Below, in pieces: positions 48,369-56,732 of a stretch of DNA of 64,000 bases. The position numbers and the translations under genes were made by a program. Source of the DNA: an uncultured Erythrobacter sp. (GTDB taxonomy: Bacteria; Pseudomonadota; Alphaproteobacteria; Sphingomonadales; Sphingomonadaceae); assembly GCA_947499095.1 (NCBI GenBank), contig CANMMR010000005.1:189001-253000 (forward strand), written 5' to 3'. The notes beneath the pieces were generated by a model. It was not told where the DNA came from and searched no databases. It saw nothing but the letters and a program-made list of their open reading frames with translations. Position 1 is the first letter of the stretch; every line of letters starts with the position of its first letter.

Positions 48369-49519
48369 TGCGCCTGCTCGTCGCCATGCTCCTCGCGAGC
48401 ACTGCCGCTCCCGCCATCGCACAGGACCATTCAGGTCACGCGATGCCTGCCGCACAAACGCCTGCCCAGACGGAATGCGAAAAGGAGGCGGCACGCCATC
48501 GCGCCATGGGCCATCCGGTGCCCGAGGGAGCGTGTGCGCCCACAGCGCAACCGGCCGAACCCGTCTCCGCCGATCGGCACGACGGCCATTCGGGCATGGA
48601 TCATTCTCAGATGGACCATAGCCAGAAGGAGGGAATGGACCATTCGAGCATGGAAAGCATGGACCACGCGGCGATGGGCCATGAAGGGATGCAATCGTCC
48701 GGCCAAGCGCCGATGGACCATCAGACGATGGACCACGGAGCCATGGACCATGGCACTATGGACATGACCCCCATCCCACAAGGACCGCCTCCGGCTGCGG
48801 CGGGATCGGGACCGGCCCGCGCCGCCGATGCGATCTGGGGCGCCGAAGCGATGCGCGCCTCGCGCGATGCTCTGCGCGCCGAGAACGGCGGGATGAACGT
48901 GTTCTGGTTCCAGGGCGACCGCGCCGAATATCGCGCAAGAGAAGGCGGCGATGGATACCTGTGGGATGTACAGGGCTATTACGGCGGCGACCTCGACAAG
49001 TTCTGGTTCAAGAGCGAGGGCGAAGGCACCTTCGGCGACAGCCCCGAATCCGCTGAGATACAGGGACTTTGGAGCCACGCGATCGGACCGTGGTGGGATC
49101 TTCAGGTTGGCGTCCGGCAGGATCTGACCGGTCCCGAGCGCACCCATGCCGTCATCGGTGTGCAGGGTTTGGCACCCTATACTTTTGAACTCGATGCAGC
49201 CGCTTTTCTGTCAAACAAGGGCGACCTGACTGCAAGTGTAGAAGGCGAGCTTGACCAGCGCATCACGCAGCGCCTTCTCCTGCAACCTCGGGCTGAGGTA
49301 AGTCTTTCTGCTCAGGACATTCCCGAGCTCGGCATCGGTGCGGGCCTGGATTCGGTCGAACTGGGGCTGCGCCTCCGTTACGAAATCGCTCGCGAGTTCG
49401 CCCCTTACATCGGCATTGAACAGGAATGGAAGGTGGGCCAAAGCGCGGACTATGCCCGCCTCGCGGGCGAAGATCCGAGCGTGACCAACTACGTTGTAGG
49501 CGTCCGATTCTGGTTCTGA
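48368..49519 (+). CDS. copB: Copper resistance outer-membrane protein CopB
   Basis: A 383-residue protein with a signal peptide (MRLLVAMLLASTAAPAIAQ). An N-terminal Met/His/Asp-rich region follows (residues about 22-140; repeats such as MDHSQMDHSQKEGMDHSSME). The CopB beta-barrel domain starts near 150: WGAEAMRASRDALRAENGGM, GDLDKFWFKSEGEGTFGDSP, VGVRQDLTGPERTHAVIGVQ. The C-terminus ends in Phe (GVRFWF), as outer-membrane barrels do. The start overlaps the oxidase stop. Confidence 0.95.
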   Translation: MRLLVAMLLASTAAPAIAQDHSGHAMPAAQTPAQTECEKEAARHRAMGHPVPEGACAPTAQPAEPVSADRHDGHSGMDHSQMDHSQKEGMDHSSMESMDHAAMGHEGMQSSGQAPMDHQTMDHGAMDHGTMDMTPIPQGPPPAAAGSGPARAADAIWGAEAMRASRDALRAENGGMNVFWFQGDRAEYRAREGGDGYLWDVQGYYGGDLDKFWFKSEGEGTFGDSPESAEIQGLWSHAIGPWWDLQVGVRQDLTGPERTHAVIGVQGLAPYTFELDAAAFLSNKGDLTASVEGELDQRITQRLLLQPRAEVSLSAQDIPELGIGAGLDSVELGLRLRYEIAREFAPYIGIEQEWKVGQSADYARLAGEDPSVTNYVVGVRFWF

Positions 49520-49529
49520 GGGGTAAATT

Positions 49530-50045
49530 ATGAGGTCTATAGGTTTCGCGGCTGCGGCTGCAGCGGCACTCGGTGCGTTCGTCCCTGCGGCACACGCTCA
49601 GCACGCCGATCACGCCGATCATTCGGCCCATGGCACCCAAACCGCGGCACCGGACGCGCTCACGCAGCAGGCAGAGTCCGTGCTCGTTGCCTACCGCGAA
49701 GCACTGGTTGCCCGTGACGAGGCTACCATGCGTATGCTGTTTGCCGCGGACTCCCTGGTGTTCGAGAATGGCAAGGCCGAGGGCACGTTCGCGCAGTACA
49801 TGGAGCACCATCTCGGCCCGGAGTTCGGCGAGATCACCCAGTTCACATTCACCAATCCAACAGTGAACGTCCGGATGGTCGGTCATGTGGCGTTTGGTCA
49901 TGAAACCTACCGCTACCGGATTGCCCTCACGGATGGCCGCGTGATCGAGCGCGACGGGGTCGCTACATCAGTGCTGACTCACAAGGATGGCGCTTGGAAA
50001 ATCGTCCAGTACCACTCCTCGTCACGCGCTCCGCGTCCCAACTGA
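49530..50045 (+). CDS. Secreted NTF2/SnoaL-like protein
   Basis: A 171-residue protein with a signal peptide (SIGFAAAAAAALGAFVPAAH) and a His/Asp-rich stretch after cleavage (HADHADHSAHG). The NTF2-like cone domain (DUF4440-type) shows ALTQQAESVLVAYREALVAR, MRMLFAADSLVFENGKAEGT, VNVRMVGHVAFGHETYRYRI and GAWKIVQYHSSSRAPRPN. The His-rich N-terminus suggests copper binding in the periplasm. It is 10 bases after copB, so it belongs to that operon. Confidence 0.85.
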   Translation: MRSIGFAAAAAAALGAFVPAAHAQHADHADHSAHGTQTAAPDALTQQAESVLVAYREALVARDEATMRMLFAADSLVFENGKAEGTFAQYMEHHLGPEFGEITQFTFTNPTVNVRMVGHVAFGHETYRYRIALTDGRVIERDGVATSVLTHKDGAWKIVQYHSSSRAPRPN

Positions 50046-50064
50046 TCAAGCGGCCGCTTCCGCA

Positions 50065-50805
50065 ATGACAATCCAGCGTTCGCGCAAGCTTCGGCTGCAC
50101 ATCTTCGGCAGCAAAGTCCACAAGTGGCTCGCTGTCTTCGTCGGCGTGCAAGCGCTCCTGTGGATGGCAACAGGGACGATCATGTCGTTCCTGAAAATCG
50201 AACATGTCCGCTCCGAGCACGTGATCTCGCGCGAGCAGTTACCCTTGGGTGCTGACGCTCCGCTACCCGCTTGGGCGGTTATCGAGGGCGACCTGGTCTC
50301 GGCAACGACTAAGACCGTCAACGGAAGGCCGGTGGTCGAGTTGAAGCGCGTCAATGGCAGCGCAACACTGCACGAAGCAGTGACCGGACGGAAATTGTCG
50401 CCGCTCTCCCGCGAGACCGCCGAGCAAATCGCCTCGGCTGCCTGGACGGGACCCGGCACCGCGATCAAATCCTCGAAGTCGATCGAAGCGCCGGTCGGCA
50501 CCGAATTCGGCGGACCGTTTCCGGCGTGGCAGGTGCAATTCGCCGATCCGGATGGCACGCGCCTCTACATCGACGCTTCAACCGGCGCGGTGCTCGCGGC
50601 GCGCAGCGATACCTGGCGCCTCTTCGATTTTATCTGGGGGCTCCATATCATGGACTGGACTCAGCGCGACCGGATCAACAGCTGGTGGCTGCTCCTGTTT
50701 GGCATCGGTGGGACCGTCATCGCTATTTCTGGCTTCATACTTCTTGCCAATCGCTTCCCGAGATGGCGCCGTAATCCCGGGAAACGGCTACGACGAAGGA
50801 AATGA
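50065..50805 (+). CDS. PepSY-domain membrane protein in copper operon
   Basis: A 246-residue protein: a TM near residues 17-40 (KWLAVFVGVQALLWMATGTI), a periplasmic region with PepSY-like segments (VEGDLVSATTKTVNGRPVVE-like strands, TRLYIDASTGAVLAARSDTW) and a second TM near 205-228 (WWLLLFGIGGTVIAISGFIL). The layout resembles reduced PepSY_TM proteins (PiuB-like), some involved in metal or iron reduction. The start is the ATG at 50065; it closes the copper operon. Confidence 0.78.
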   Translation: MTIQRSRKLRLHIFGSKVHKWLAVFVGVQALLWMATGTIMSFLKIEHVRSEHVISREQLPLGADAPLPAWAVIEGDLVSATTKTVNGRPVVELKRVNGSATLHEAVTGRKLSPLSRETAEQIASAAWTGPGTAIKSSKSIEAPVGTEFGGPFPAWQVQFADPDGTRLYIDASTGAVLAARSDTWRLFDFIWGLHIMDWTQRDRINSWWLLLFGIGGTVIAISGFILLANRFPRWRRNPGKRLRRRK

Positions 50806-50849
50806 TGGTACGTTTGGTCGTGGTCGGTCGGGCTTTCGAGACCTTACCG

Positions 50850-51068
50850 TTAGCAGGCGAGTTTTCGAGCGATCCAAGCTTCAACATCGTCTTCCGCCCA
50901 TGCGACCGCATAGCCACCGAGTTGCACCGGCTTCGGAAACTTGCCTTCGCTCATCCAGCGATAGATCGTTGAACGGCCAAGACCAACACGGTGCTGCACC
51001 TCAGGCAAGCGGATGAGCCGAGTGACCCGGCGGGCCTCAGTCACTCCTTTGTCGATCTCTTCACCCAC
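50850..51068 (-). CDS. AlpA-family small DNA-binding regulator
   Basis: A 72-residue excisionase-like protein: ARRVTRLIRLPEVQHRVGLG, RSTIYRWMSEGKFPKPVQLG and GYAVAWAEDDVEAWIARKLA, with the helix-turn-helix and wing of AlpA/MerR-type proteins. Family members switch on prophage or element genes. The start is the GTG at 51068, overlapping the stop of the neighbouring HTH gene by eight bases with AAGGAGG upstream; longer frames extend into that gene. It probably controls excision or transfer of the element. Confidence 0.85.
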   Translation of the reverse strand: MGEEIDKGVTEARRVTRLIRLPEVQHRVGLGRSTIYRWMSEGKFPKPVQLGGYAVAWAEDDVEAWIARKLAC

Positions 51069-51552
51069 GATGGCCTCCTTCGGCACCGGCAAAGACATCG
51101 CCAAGGAGCGCGTCCTTGCGTTCGAGCTCATCAATGTGATCGGAGAGCAGCCGTGCAACACGATGCGCGGTGCCCTTGGCCCAGCGCGGCTTCACATCGT
51201 AAACCTGGTTGCCCAGGACACGTTCGAGCGCTGAAGGCAGCTCTCCGGAAAAGTCCTCGAAGAATTGCGCGAGGTCCGATTGCAGCCAGGCAATCGCGTG
51301 ATCGCCGCTGCTGACGAGGAACAGGAGCAAGTGCGCATGCGGCGCGACGCCGCTTGCCGCAAGAATGCGCAAGGCTTCGCCGAGGCTGGCCGAGCGCTCA
51401 CCGGCAAGAATGCGGCGTAAAGCGTCTTTATGGATCTGTGCGTCGCGCGCTATGTCGCAGCGGGCGCGACCGCTGCCTTCGACGGCGGCCAAAAGCAGCC
51501 GGGCGAGATCGGCGCGAACCTGTTGTTCGGCAAAAAGCGCCATGTTGGTCAT
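51061..51552 (-). CDS. Helix-turn-helix regulator of the transfer region
   Basis: A 163-residue protein. The N-terminal HTH is RARCDIARDAQIHKDALRRI followed by LAGERSASLGEALRILAASG (Cro/CI-type). The C-terminal part (about residues 75-150) is helical: HLLLFLVSSGDHAIAWLQSD, LPSALERVLGNQVYDVKPRW, HRVARLLSDHIDELERKDAL. It is divergent from the transfer operon and is its most likely repressor. The ATG at 51552 is preceded by AAAAGGA. Confidence 0.8.
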   Translation of the reverse strand: MTNMALFAEQQVRADLARLLLAAVEGSGRARCDIARDAQIHKDALRRILAGERSASLGEALRILAASGVAPHAHLLLFLVSSGDHAIAWLQSDLAQFFEDFSGELPSALERVLGNQVYDVKPRWAKGTAHRVARLLSDHIDELERKDALLGDVFAGAEGGHRG

Positions 51553-51920
51553 CGACGAATCCTTTTCTCAAGATGTGATCGACTCACCGGCTAACCGCGA
51601 AGGAAGCCTGTAGGAAAACGAAAAGAACATTTGGAGAACATAAAGGAAGGCGCGAATCGGCTTCCTTCAATGATTCGCGCGAATTTCGGCCGCCGGCGCG
51701 CTTATCGCGGCTCGCTTCGCTCAGAAGCCGGCACAGTCGGCGCTGCTCCGCAATCAGCCTGCGCGAATCCCAGCCTGCGCACCTCCAGATGTCGCTTTTT
51801 GCTTGGCCGGCAGTCCCAAAACCCAGTTCCCGATTTCCTACAGCCCAGCTCCGGAGAGAGGAGAGAACATACAGCGAACGCATCGCTGTCTGATGTTCAA
51901 TCCCTCGAAAGGTTCCATCC
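51553..51920. promoter_or_regulatory. Intergenic control region between HTH gene and traA
   Basis: About 370 bases between divergent promoters. It carries interleaved inverted repeats at 51643-51680 and a further GCGCGAATC at 51761-51769. No standard -35/-10 could be assigned with confidence. It probably holds the transfer-operon promoter, operator sites for the adjacent HTH/AlpA regulators, and possibly a structured leader. The end has AAAGG before traA. Confidence 0.6.
51643..51680. repeat. Interleaved inverted repeats (two crossing stems)
   Basis: Stem 1: AAGGAAG (51643-51649) with CTTCCTT (51661-51667). Stem 2: GCGCGAATC (51650-51658) with GATTCGCGC (51672-51680). The left arm of stem 2 lies inside the loop of stem 1, so the two stems cross. 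They can form either alternative hairpins or a pseudoknot in RNA. Confidence 0.7.
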
Positions 51921-52253
51921 ATGACCACCAAGACTGCCCTTCCGGCCCAGCAGCGCAAGTTCAACCGCGTTCGTGGCCGCGACTACATTCTTCCCGCCTG
52001 CGTGGCGCTGGCCTGCGCCGGTGCCGCCTTTGCCGGCGCGGACACCACCTTCGATCCCGCGCTGACCAAGTTCACCGACTTTCTCGAAGGCTCGGGCGGC
52101 AAAATCATCACCGTGCTCAGCCTCGCGGGCGGTCTGATCGGTCTCGCCTCAGGGCGCTTCTCGCTCGGCCAGGTCGCAGTCCCGGTCGGCGTCGGGATCG
52201 GTGTCGGCACCGGCGTGCCGATCGTCACCTCGGTCGTGACCGCGGTCATCTGA
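51921..52253 (+). CDS. traA: F-type conjugative pilin TraA
   Basis: A 110-residue prepilin. It has a long N-terminal leader (residues 1-38: ILPACVALACAGAAFA with signal-peptidase cleavage after AFA), giving a mature pilin of about 72 residues similar in size to F pilin. Two hydrophobic segments follow (GGKIITVLSLAGGLIGLASG and VAVPVGVGIGVGTGVPIVTS). It is first in the tra operon, as in F-like systems. Confidence 0.85.
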   Translation: MTTKTALPAQQRKFNRVRGRDYILPACVALACAGAAFAGADTTFDPALTKFTDFLEGSGGKIITVLSLAGGLIGLASGRFSLGQVAVPVGVGIGVGTGVPIVTSVVTAVI

Positions 52254-52284
52254 TCAGCGGATCCGGTCACGACAGGAGGGCGGC

Positions 52285-52572
52285 ATGGCCGACAGGTACC
52301 TTGTTCCACGGCGGCTCGACGACCCGGAGCTCATCGGCTTCTGGACCATCGACGAGTTTGCAGGGATTCTCATTCCCTTCGCCTGGGGCATTCTCTCGCA
52401 GCATATCTTCATCGGTATCGGCCTGGCCGCCGGGGCCTGGCTTGCCTTGCGGAAGGCAAAGGCACGCGGCGCCGGTTCGGCACTGGTGCATGCTGCGTAC
52501 TGGTACCTGCCCGGGAGCTTTCTCGGGCTGAAAGCCACGCCGCCCTCCCACTGCCGCCTGTTGGCGGGCTGA
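52285..52572 (+). CDS. traL: Type IV secretion pilus assembly protein TraL
   Basis: A 95-residue TraL-like inner-membrane protein: DRYLVPRRLDDPELIGFWTI, DEFAGILIPFAWGILSQHIF and WYLPGSFLGLKATPPSH. It has one or two TM helices and the position between traA and traE expected for F-type pilus assembly. It is 31 bases after traA. Confidence 0.88.
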   Translation: MADRYLVPRRLDDPELIGFWTIDEFAGILIPFAWGILSQHIFIGIGLAAGAWLALRKAKARGAGSALVHAAYWYLPGSFLGLKATPPSHCRLLAG

Positions 52573-52584
52573 GGGAGGCGACCC

Positions 52585-53154
52585 ATGCGAGCAGAATTCG
52601 CGCACGAACAGGCGCAGGCCTACCTGCGGCAACGCAACCGCTTTGCCGTGCTGGCGGGTGTCCTGGGCCTGACCACGCTGGTCAGCCTCGGTGCCGCGGT
52701 AACCCGCGATGAGCAAGTGGTGCTGGTGCCGATCACCGACGAGCGGATCACCGTCTCGAGCGGTGGGATCGATGCGCCCTATCTCGAGCTCGTCACCCGC
52801 GACACCTCGCTGATGCTCCTCAACCGGGCACCGGAAAGCCTCGACTACTGGATGGCGAACATCCTGAAGCTCGCCGATCCCGCTGCGCACGGCCGCCTCA
52901 AGGCTGAGCTTATCAGAATCGTCGAGGAACAGCGCGGCTCGGACATCAGCCAGGCCTTCGTGATCGCGGAAATGCATGTCGATCCCAAGGCCCTGACCTC
53001 GACCGTCACCGGCACGCTCAAGACCTTCGTCGGCGCGCAGGTGATCGCGAGCCAGCGTCGCTCATTCCGTTTCCGCTGGTCGAAGCGTGGTCTCAGCCTC
53101 GCGCTCGCCGGCTTCGAACAACTTCCCACCGACAAGGAGGAACCCGGCCAATGA
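52585..53154 (+). CDS. traE: Conjugative transfer protein TraE
   Basis: A 189-residue VirB5/TraE-type inner-membrane protein with one TM (residues about 20-38: AVLAGVLGLTTLVSLGAAVT) and a periplasmic domain: VVLVPITDERITVSSGGIDA, YLELVTRDTSLMLLNRAPES and VGAQVIASQRRSFRFRWSKR. It lies 12 bases after traL and overlaps the traK start (ATGA). Confidence 0.88.
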   Translation: MRAEFAHEQAQAYLRQRNRFAVLAGVLGLTTLVSLGAAVTRDEQVVLVPITDERITVSSGGIDAPYLELVTRDTSLMLLNRAPESLDYWMANILKLADPAAHGRLKAELIRIVEEQRGSDISQAFVIAEMHVDPKALTSTVTGTLKTFVGAQVIASQRRSFRFRWSKRGLSLALAGFEQLPTDKEEPGQ

Positions 53155-53966
53155 GCCTTCTCCCATCCCCCCTCGCTGCGGCGCTTGCCGGAACCGGCCT
53201 TGCCTGTTTCGCGATCGGCGCGACAAAGCGCCCCGATCACGGGCTCAAGCTGACCGGCCTCGCCGTACTCGCCTTCGCGCTCGCGCCGGTCCCGGCGCAT
53301 GCCGACCAGTTCGTCGAAGCGGCTGACAATGCGACCATCGACTGCGAACTCGCCCGCGGCGAACTCACAAGGATCGCGCTCATCGATGATGGCTTTGCCA
53401 ATGTCTCGAAGATCGCGAGCGGCTTTCCCTACAACGACTTCCAGGTGACGCATGAGCCGGTGCGCGGAGACATATATATCTCCGTGCCCCCGCAATTTGC
53501 CGCTGCCCGGGTCAGCTTCTTTGCGACCAGCAAGGCGGGCTATGTCTACAAGTTCGCCTGCCGCCTCGGTGGTGAGGAAGCGACCCAGCTCTTCATTACC
53601 AATCCCGCGCTCGCTAAAGCTGCGGCTACCGAATGGGAGACCGAGACCGGACCCGAGGACGCTGCGATCCGCCTGATCGAGGCGATGGCGAGCGATGCCG
53701 TCCTGCCCGGTTTCACTGCCCGCGCCGAACTTTCGGCTCCGCGCCGAACCGGCGGGATCGAGGTCCAGCTGGTCGCGGAATACCAGGGCGATGAACTCAC
53801 CGGACAGCGTTTCCTCGTGCGCAACCTCGGCCAGGAGAGCCTTGCGCTTGGCTCCGAGCGCGAAGGTCCCGCAGGCGCGCTCGCCTTCGCCTATGGCCGC
53901 GATGCACTCGCTCCCGGTGAAGCGACCAGTGCCTTCCTTGTCTTTGCCAAGGGAGGGCTCGACTGA
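53151..53966 (+). CDS. traK: Conjugative transfer protein TraK (secretin-like)
   Basis: A 271-residue periplasmic/outer-membrane TraK: two hydrophobic stretches at the N-terminus (residues about 5-22 and 33-48, the second acting as signal AFALAPVPAHA), then DCELARGELTRIALIDDGFA, FPYNDFQVTHEPVRGDIYIS, FFATSKAGYVYKFACRLGG and GQRFLVRNLGQESLALGSER. It forms an outer-membrane ring with TraV and TraB in F-type systems. The N-terminal extra hydrophobic segment is slightly unusual. Confidence 0.88.
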   Translation: MSLLPSPLAAALAGTGLACFAIGATKRPDHGLKLTGLAVLAFALAPVPAHADQFVEAADNATIDCELARGELTRIALIDDGFANVSKIASGFPYNDFQVTHEPVRGDIYISVPPQFAAARVSFFATSKAGYVYKFACRLGGEEATQLFITNPALAKAAATEWETETGPEDAAIRLIEAMASDAVLPGFTARAELSAPRRTGGIEVQLVAEYQGDELTGQRFLVRNLGQESLALGSEREGPAGALAFAYGRDALAPGEATSAFLVFAKGGLD

Positions 53967-55294
53967 TGGCCGAGGCACCACAGAAGGACGCCGAAAAGAG
54001 GCCTCTGCCAGGCTCGCCGGAAGCGCGCGAAAGCGGACGGCGCAACCTCAATTCGCAGATCGCGCAGCGCCAGAAGATGCTGCTCGCCGGGATCGGGGCC
54101 ATCGCGCTCATCGGCGGCGGCATGTTCATCTTCGGCGGCGACGGCGACGAGGCTGGCACCGATGCCAATGGCGCGGCGACGATCGACACCGGGGGCCTCG
54201 TCAATCGTAACCTCTCGCAGCGCGAGTTCGTCGCAAGTTACGGCAACCGGCTCGATGCACAGGGCCGCGCGATCAAGGATCTGCAGCAATCGCAGCTGCC
54301 GCGCCCCGAGATCGAGCAGGAGCTTGAGGCCCTGCGCAGCGAGAACGCGCAGATGCGCTCCGACGGTCAGGCGGCGATCGACGCGATCTCAGCCGAGAAT
54401 GCCAATCTGCGTTCACAGCTCAGCGACGCCGCGAACGCGCCTGCAGCCGCACCGCAAGCAACTCAGTATGGGCCACCGCCACCGGCCTATGGCCCCGGCG
54501 TCGGCACCGGCGGGGCTGTCCAGCCACCGCAAGGAGGGCCGGAAGCGCAAGGCGGGCAGCTCAGCCTAATGAATTTCAGCGCGGAGACGGGCAAGGACGG
54601 GAAGCCGCTCGCGGCAGAGACTGCGCCGGCACTGCTGCTCGAAGCGAGCCGCGATTACCTGCCGCCTAACAGCTACGCACCGGCAACGGTCATCGTGGGT
54701 GTCGATGCCTCGACCGGCGTTGCCAGCCAGAGCGATCCGCTTCCCGTCGTGCTCCGGATCACCGGACCGGCCCGCTCGGTGATGCGCGGCAACAAGCTGC
54801 TCACCACCGACATCACCGGCTGCCTCGTCAATGGCGCGGCGCGCGGTGATCTCTCGGCGGAGAAGGTCTACGTCAAGCTGGTGCGCATGACCTGCGCGCA
54901 ACCCGGTGGCCGCTTCGCGGTGAGCGAGGTCAAGGGGTTCATCTCCTTCGCCGGAAAGTCGGGCGTGCGCGGCCGCGTTGTCAGCCGCGAGGGCAGCCTT
55001 GTCAGCCAGGCGCTGCTCGCCGGAATCGTCGGCGGCTTCGGCCGCGGATTCTCAGCCAACGCCAACGGCATCTTCACCGGTCAGGTCGGCGCCAACGGTC
55101 AGCGCGAAGCCCTGTCGCCGACCGACATCCTCGCCGGTGGCTTCGGCCAAGGTGCCGGCGAGGCTGCCGACACCGTCAGCCGATACCTCATCGAACGCGC
55201 CGAACAATACCAACCCGTCGTCGAGATGCCGACCGGCATCGCAGTCGAGATCGTCTTTCTCGACGGCGTCCACGTCAGGAGCCCCTCCAAATGA
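53966..55294 (+). CDS. traB: Conjugative transfer protein TraB (VirB10-like)
   Basis: A 442-residue VirB10-type channel scaffold: an N-terminal cytoplasmic tail, one TM near residues 38-55 (KMLLAGIGAIALIGGGMFIF), a coiled coil (EQELEALRSENAQMRSDGQA), a Pro/Gly linker and the C-terminal domain (PPNSYAPATVIVGVDASTGV, SVMRGNKLLTTDITGCLVNG, SVLVSQ-like GSLVSQALLAGIVGGFGRGF). It links inner-membrane energy to the outer-membrane TraK/TraV complex. The start overlaps the traK stop (TGATG). Confidence 0.92.
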   Translation: MAEAPQKDAEKRPLPGSPEARESGRRNLNSQIAQRQKMLLAGIGAIALIGGGMFIFGGDGDEAGTDANGAATIDTGGLVNRNLSQREFVASYGNRLDAQGRAIKDLQQSQLPRPEIEQELEALRSENAQMRSDGQAAIDAISAENANLRSQLSDAANAPAAAPQATQYGPPPPAYGPGVGTGGAVQPPQGGPEAQGGQLSLMNFSAETGKDGKPLAAETAPALLLEASRDYLPPNSYAPATVIVGVDASTGVASQSDPLPVVLRITGPARSVMRGNKLLTTDITGCLVNGAARGDLSAEKVYVKLVRMTCAQPGGRFAVSEVKGFISFAGKSGVRGRVVSREGSLVSQALLAGIVGGFGRGFSANANGIFTGQVGANGQREALSPTDILAGGFGQGAGEAADTVSRYLIERAEQYQPVVEMPTGIAVEIVFLDGVHVRSPSK

Positions 55295-56163
55295 ACTACA
55301 ATAACCACCGGCCGGGCCTGAAGGCCCGCACCGCCCACCTTGCCCTTGCCCTCTCGAGCGCCGCCGCCGTGCTGACGCTCGGCGTCTCTGCCGTCACTGC
55401 GATGCCTGCGAGCGCCGCCGGCATGGCCAGCGATGTCGCGCAGGCGCTGAAACTGCGGCTACCCAAGACCCCGATCGATGCGATCAGCTGCGACACGCTC
55501 GGGCCCTGGTGCGAAGTCGTCTCGGGCGACACGCTGTTCTACATCGACGAGACCGCCCGCTATCTCTTCGTGGGCCGTCTCTACGACATGGAAGAGCGGC
55601 GCGACGTCACCGCCGCCCGCCTGCTCGAACTCAATCCCGACCTGCTTGCGGCCGGTGCGGCACGCGTAGCGAGCGATGCGCCGGCGGGACGTGACGAAGC
55701 GCCTGTGCAGGCGGCCGCCAGCCATGTCGACCTCTCGTCGCTTCCAGCTGCCGGCGCGATCCATTGGGGCAACCCCAAGGGCGAGCGCCTGGTCGTCTTC
55801 TCGGATTTCCAGTGCGGGTACTGCCAGCGCCTGACCGCCGAACTCGCCAAGGCCAAGGTTATGATCGAAGAGCGACCAATCTCGATCTTCGGCGCGGCAA
55901 GTCGCAAGATTTCCGAGGCCGTGCTGTGCGCCAAGGATCCGGCAAAGGCACTGCATGCAGCCTACGCCGGTCAGGCGCCGGCGACCGGCAAGACCTGCAA
56001 GGACGCCAAGGCGCTCGATGCCAACGAAGCCTTCGCAAAGGCCAACGGGTTTGCCGGAACTCCGGTCATCGTGCGCGCCCGCGATGGGGCGGTGCTTTAT
56101 GGTTACCGCGATGCCGCGGCGATCCGCCGTTTCGTCGCCGAGGGCAAGGGAGAGGCGCAGTGA
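55291..56163 (+). CDS. DsbC-like thiol:disulfide isomerase of the transfer system
   Basis: A 290-residue periplasmic protein. It has a signal peptide (residues about 15-45), a DsbC-type dimerisation domain (LPKTPIDAISCDTLGPWCEV, FVGRLYDMEERRDVTAARLL) and a thioredoxin-like catalytic domain with the active site SDFQCGYCQRLTAELAKAKV and the cis-Pro GFAGTPVIVRARDG. It likely isomerises disulfides in Cys-rich TraN, TraU and TraV. In F plasmids this role is played by TrbB/DsbC. Confidence 0.9.
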   Translation: MNYNNHRPGLKARTAHLALALSSAAAVLTLGVSAVTAMPASAAGMASDVAQALKLRLPKTPIDAISCDTLGPWCEVVSGDTLFYIDETARYLFVGRLYDMEERRDVTAARLLELNPDLLAAGAARVASDAPAGRDEAPVQAAASHVDLSSLPAAGAIHWGNPKGERLVVFSDFQCGYCQRLTAELAKAKVMIEERPISIFGAASRKISEAVLCAKDPAKALHAAYAGQAPATGKTCKDAKALDANEAFAKANGFAGTPVIVRARDGAVLYGYRDAAAIRRFVAEGKGEAQ

Positions 56164-56732
56164 GCCGGCTCCCGATCCTTCGCGCCGTGGTGCTCGCTGC
56201 GCCGCTCCTTTTGGCCAGTGGCTGCGCCAGCCTTGGCGGCAATGTGAAAGGCAATTTTGCCTGCCGTGCTCCCGAAGGAACCTGCGCGCCCACCTCCACG
56301 ATCGATGCCGGGGCGACCGCCATCGAAAAGGTTGACACGTCTGACGCGCATCGGACGGTGAGCCCGACCGGAGAAGCGGTTCGCCGTTTGCAGGTCGTGC
56401 TGACAGGATACCGCGACGCGGCGGGCCGCGACCATGAGGCGCGCGTCGTTTACCTGACGCTGCCCGAACAGGCAGGGTCGGGCTGGCGCGCGCCGCAGGG
56501 CCGCCGCGAAGTCCTGCGCTCGCTGGCATCGACCATTGCCGCGACGCGCGAAGGCAACCCCGCACCCGAGTTCCAACCCACAGACACATTGCCGGAACAG
56601 CTGTTCATCCCCTCGCAGCCCGTTCCGGCGATGCCCGGCGCTGACGCGCCGGAACCCGGGGGACCTGGCTCGTTTTCCCTTCCCCGCGAGCCGGTCCCCC
56701 ACCCTGACATGACCGAAGGAGAGAGCCAGTGA
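56160..56732 (+). CDS. traV: Outer-membrane lipoprotein TraV
   Basis: A 190-residue lipoprotein (lipobox PLLLASGCASLGGNV) with the TraV-type double Cys NFACRAPEGTCAPTSTIDAG. The rest is Pro/Arg-rich with VRRLQVVLTGYRDAAGRDHE, REVLRSLASTIAATREGN and LFIPSQPVPAMPGADAPEP. The start is GTG at 56160 overlapping the DsbC-like stop; it overlaps the traC GTG start by four bases. TraV anchors TraK and TraB at the outer membrane. Confidence 0.88.
   Translation: MSRLPILRAVVLAAPLLLASGCASLGGNVKGNFACRAPEGTCAPTSTIDAGATAIEKVDTSDAHRTVSPTGEAVRRLQVVLTGYRDAAGRDHEARVVYLTLPEQAGSGWRAPQGRREVLRSLASTIAATREGNPAPEFQPTDTLPEQLFIPSQPVPAMPGADAPEPGGPGSFSLPREPVPHPDMTEGESQ

Noticed and set aside
51631..51924. A 97-codon frame upstream of traA
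   Set aside because: It runs through the interleaved repeats, has no recognisable motif and would overlap the traA start; more likely a regulatory leader.
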